In this document: positions 4,652-5,417 of the stretch, piece by piece
Layout of the letters: every line of letters starts with the position of its first letter
Position numbering within the stretch: position 1 is the first letter of the stretch
From: Pseudomonadota bacterium
Lineage (GTDB): Bacteria > Pseudomonadota > Alphaproteobacteria > Acetobacterales > Acetobacteraceae
Direction of reading: 5' to 3'
DNA length: 5,417 bases
Assembly (NCBI GenBank): GCA_023424475.1
Contig: JAFADX010000255.1
Coordinates: 1 to 5,417, forward strand
The notes under the pieces: model-generated
Seen by the model: the letters and a program-made list of their open reading frames with translations, nothing else
What the model was told of the DNA's origin: nothing
Databases searched by the model: none
Program-made: the position numbers and the translations under genes

Positions 4652-5417
4652 ATGTCGGCTGTCACCGCGGACCATCACGACCACAGGCCGGGCTTCGTCG
4701 CCCGCTGGTTGTGCTCGACCAACCACAAGGACATCGGCACGCTCTACATGATCTTCGCGACCTGCGCGGGGGCGATCGGCGTGGCGCTGTCGGTGCTGAT
4801 GCGCGTGGAGCTCCAGGAGCCCGGCCTGCAGTTCTTCGGCGACGGCCAGATGTGGAACGTGGTGGTCTCCGCGCACGGGCTGGTGATGGTGTTCTTCGTC
4901 ATCATGCCGGCGCTGATCGGCGGCTTCGGCAACTGGTTCGTGCCCCTGCTGATCGGCGCGCCGGACATGGCCTTCCCGCGCATGAACAACATCTCCTTCT
5001 GGCTGCTGGTGCCGGCTTTCATGCTGCTGGTCTCCTCGTTCTTCGTCGGCGAGGGCGCGGGTGCGGGCTGGACGCTCTATCCGCCGCTGTCGAGCAACGA
5101 ATACCACCCGTCCATGTCGATGGACCTGGCGCTGTTCTCCCTGCACCTCGCCGGCGCTTCCTCCATCATGGGCGCGGCGAACTTCATCACCACCATCCTG
5201 AACATGCGCGCGCCGGGCATGACGCTGCACAAGATGCCGTTGTTCGTCTGGTCGATGCTGGTCACCGCCTTCATGCTGCTGATCACGCTGCCGGTGCTGG
5301 CCGGCGCGATCACCATGCTGATCACCGACCGCAACTTCGGCACCGCCTTCTTCAAGCCCGACGGCGGCGGCGACCCGGTGCTGTTCCAGCACCTGTTCTG
5401 GTTCTTCGGCCACCCCG
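4652..5417 (+). CDS. ctaD: Cytochrome c oxidase subunit I (aa3 type), 3' truncated
   Basis: 255 codons are present before the window ends, roughly half of a normal 530-550 aa subunit I. It is a polytopic inner-membrane protein that carries heme a, heme a3 and CuB, reduces O2 to water and pumps protons. Visible landmarks: WLCSTNHKDIGTLYMIF (19-35) leading into helix 1; SAHGLVMVFF (73-82) with H75 matching the heme a ligand; GGFGNWFVPLLIGAPDMAFP (90-109) with D105 at the D-channel entrance and N112/N113 after it; N177 in ANFITTILNM, another D-channel position; and QHLFWFFGHP (246-255) with H254 as a CuB ligand. The window stops one base into the next codon, where the channel glutamate is normally found. 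ATG 4652 follows AGGAGGGGAG at a suitable distance and gives a typical short His-rich N-terminus. The upstream neighbour is a PAS gene with a 3-nt gap, not ctaC. Confidence 0.95.
   Translation, partial: MSAVTADHHDHRPGFVARWLCSTNHKDIGTLYMIFATCAGAIGVALSVLMRVELQEPGLQFFGDGQMWNVVVSAHGLVMVFFVIMPALIGGFGNWFVPLLIGAPDMAFPRMNNISFWLLVPAFMLLVSSFFVGEGAGAGWTLYPPLSSNEYHPSMSMDLALFSLHLAGASSIMGAANFITTILNMRAPGMTLHKMPLFVWSMLVTAFMLLITLPVLAGAITMLITDRNFGTAFFKPDGGGDPVLFQHLFWFFGHP

Noticed and set aside
4040..5413. 457-codon open frame antisense to ctaD and the PAS gene
   Set aside because: It is the complement of clear, conserved coding sequence. Its His/Gln/Arg/Glu-rich product resembles no protein and is typical of GC-driven antisense frames.

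Overview
The window is very GC-rich and densely coded. It reads as a chromosomal segment of an alphaproteobacterium, plausibly Rhodospirillales/Acetobacteraceae. That placement is an inference from base composition, the apparent C-terminus of a large NAD-type glutamate dehydrogenase at the left edge, and an aa3-type cytochrome c oxidase subunit I at the right edge. Both edge genes are cut by the window.

Left part (1-857): the plus-strand tail of the probable NAD-glutamate dehydrogenase converges on a minus-strand DUF488-family gene. Two hairpins lie in or next to the short gap between them. Upstream of the DUF488 gene, in the same direction, is a minus-strand gene for a CBS-CBS-BON protein (858-1553).

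Centre (1554-2640): a 137-bp divergent intergenic region separates the CBS-BON gene from a plus-strand LysR-type regulator. It contains a 27-bp AT-rich element (1634-1660). A near-identical copy (24 of 27 positions) lies in inverted orientation at 2583-2609, overlapping the lysR stop codon and just upstream of the next gene. Each copy has the same orientation relative to the gene it precedes on the outer side (CBS-BON on the left, xdhC on the right). The simplest reading is a pair of operators, probably for the LysR protein encoded between them, joining the two flanking units into one regulon.

Right part (2641-5417): XdhC-family protein, 5-formyltetrahydrofolate cyclo-ligase-family protein and single-PAS-domain protein are joined by two 4-base ATGA start/stop overlaps. 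After a 3-nt gap comes ctaD (cytochrome c oxidase subunit I), incomplete at the window end. This looks like one transcription unit mixing molybdoenzyme maturation, folate one-carbon metabolism, a sensor-type domain and terminal respiration. No molybdoenzyme and no ctaC is visible here, so the physiological logic (a formate or other one-carbon link is a guess) needs the flanking sequence.

No RNA genes, CRISPR arrays, insertion sequences or phage genes were recognised. No gene-free stretch exceeds 300 bases.
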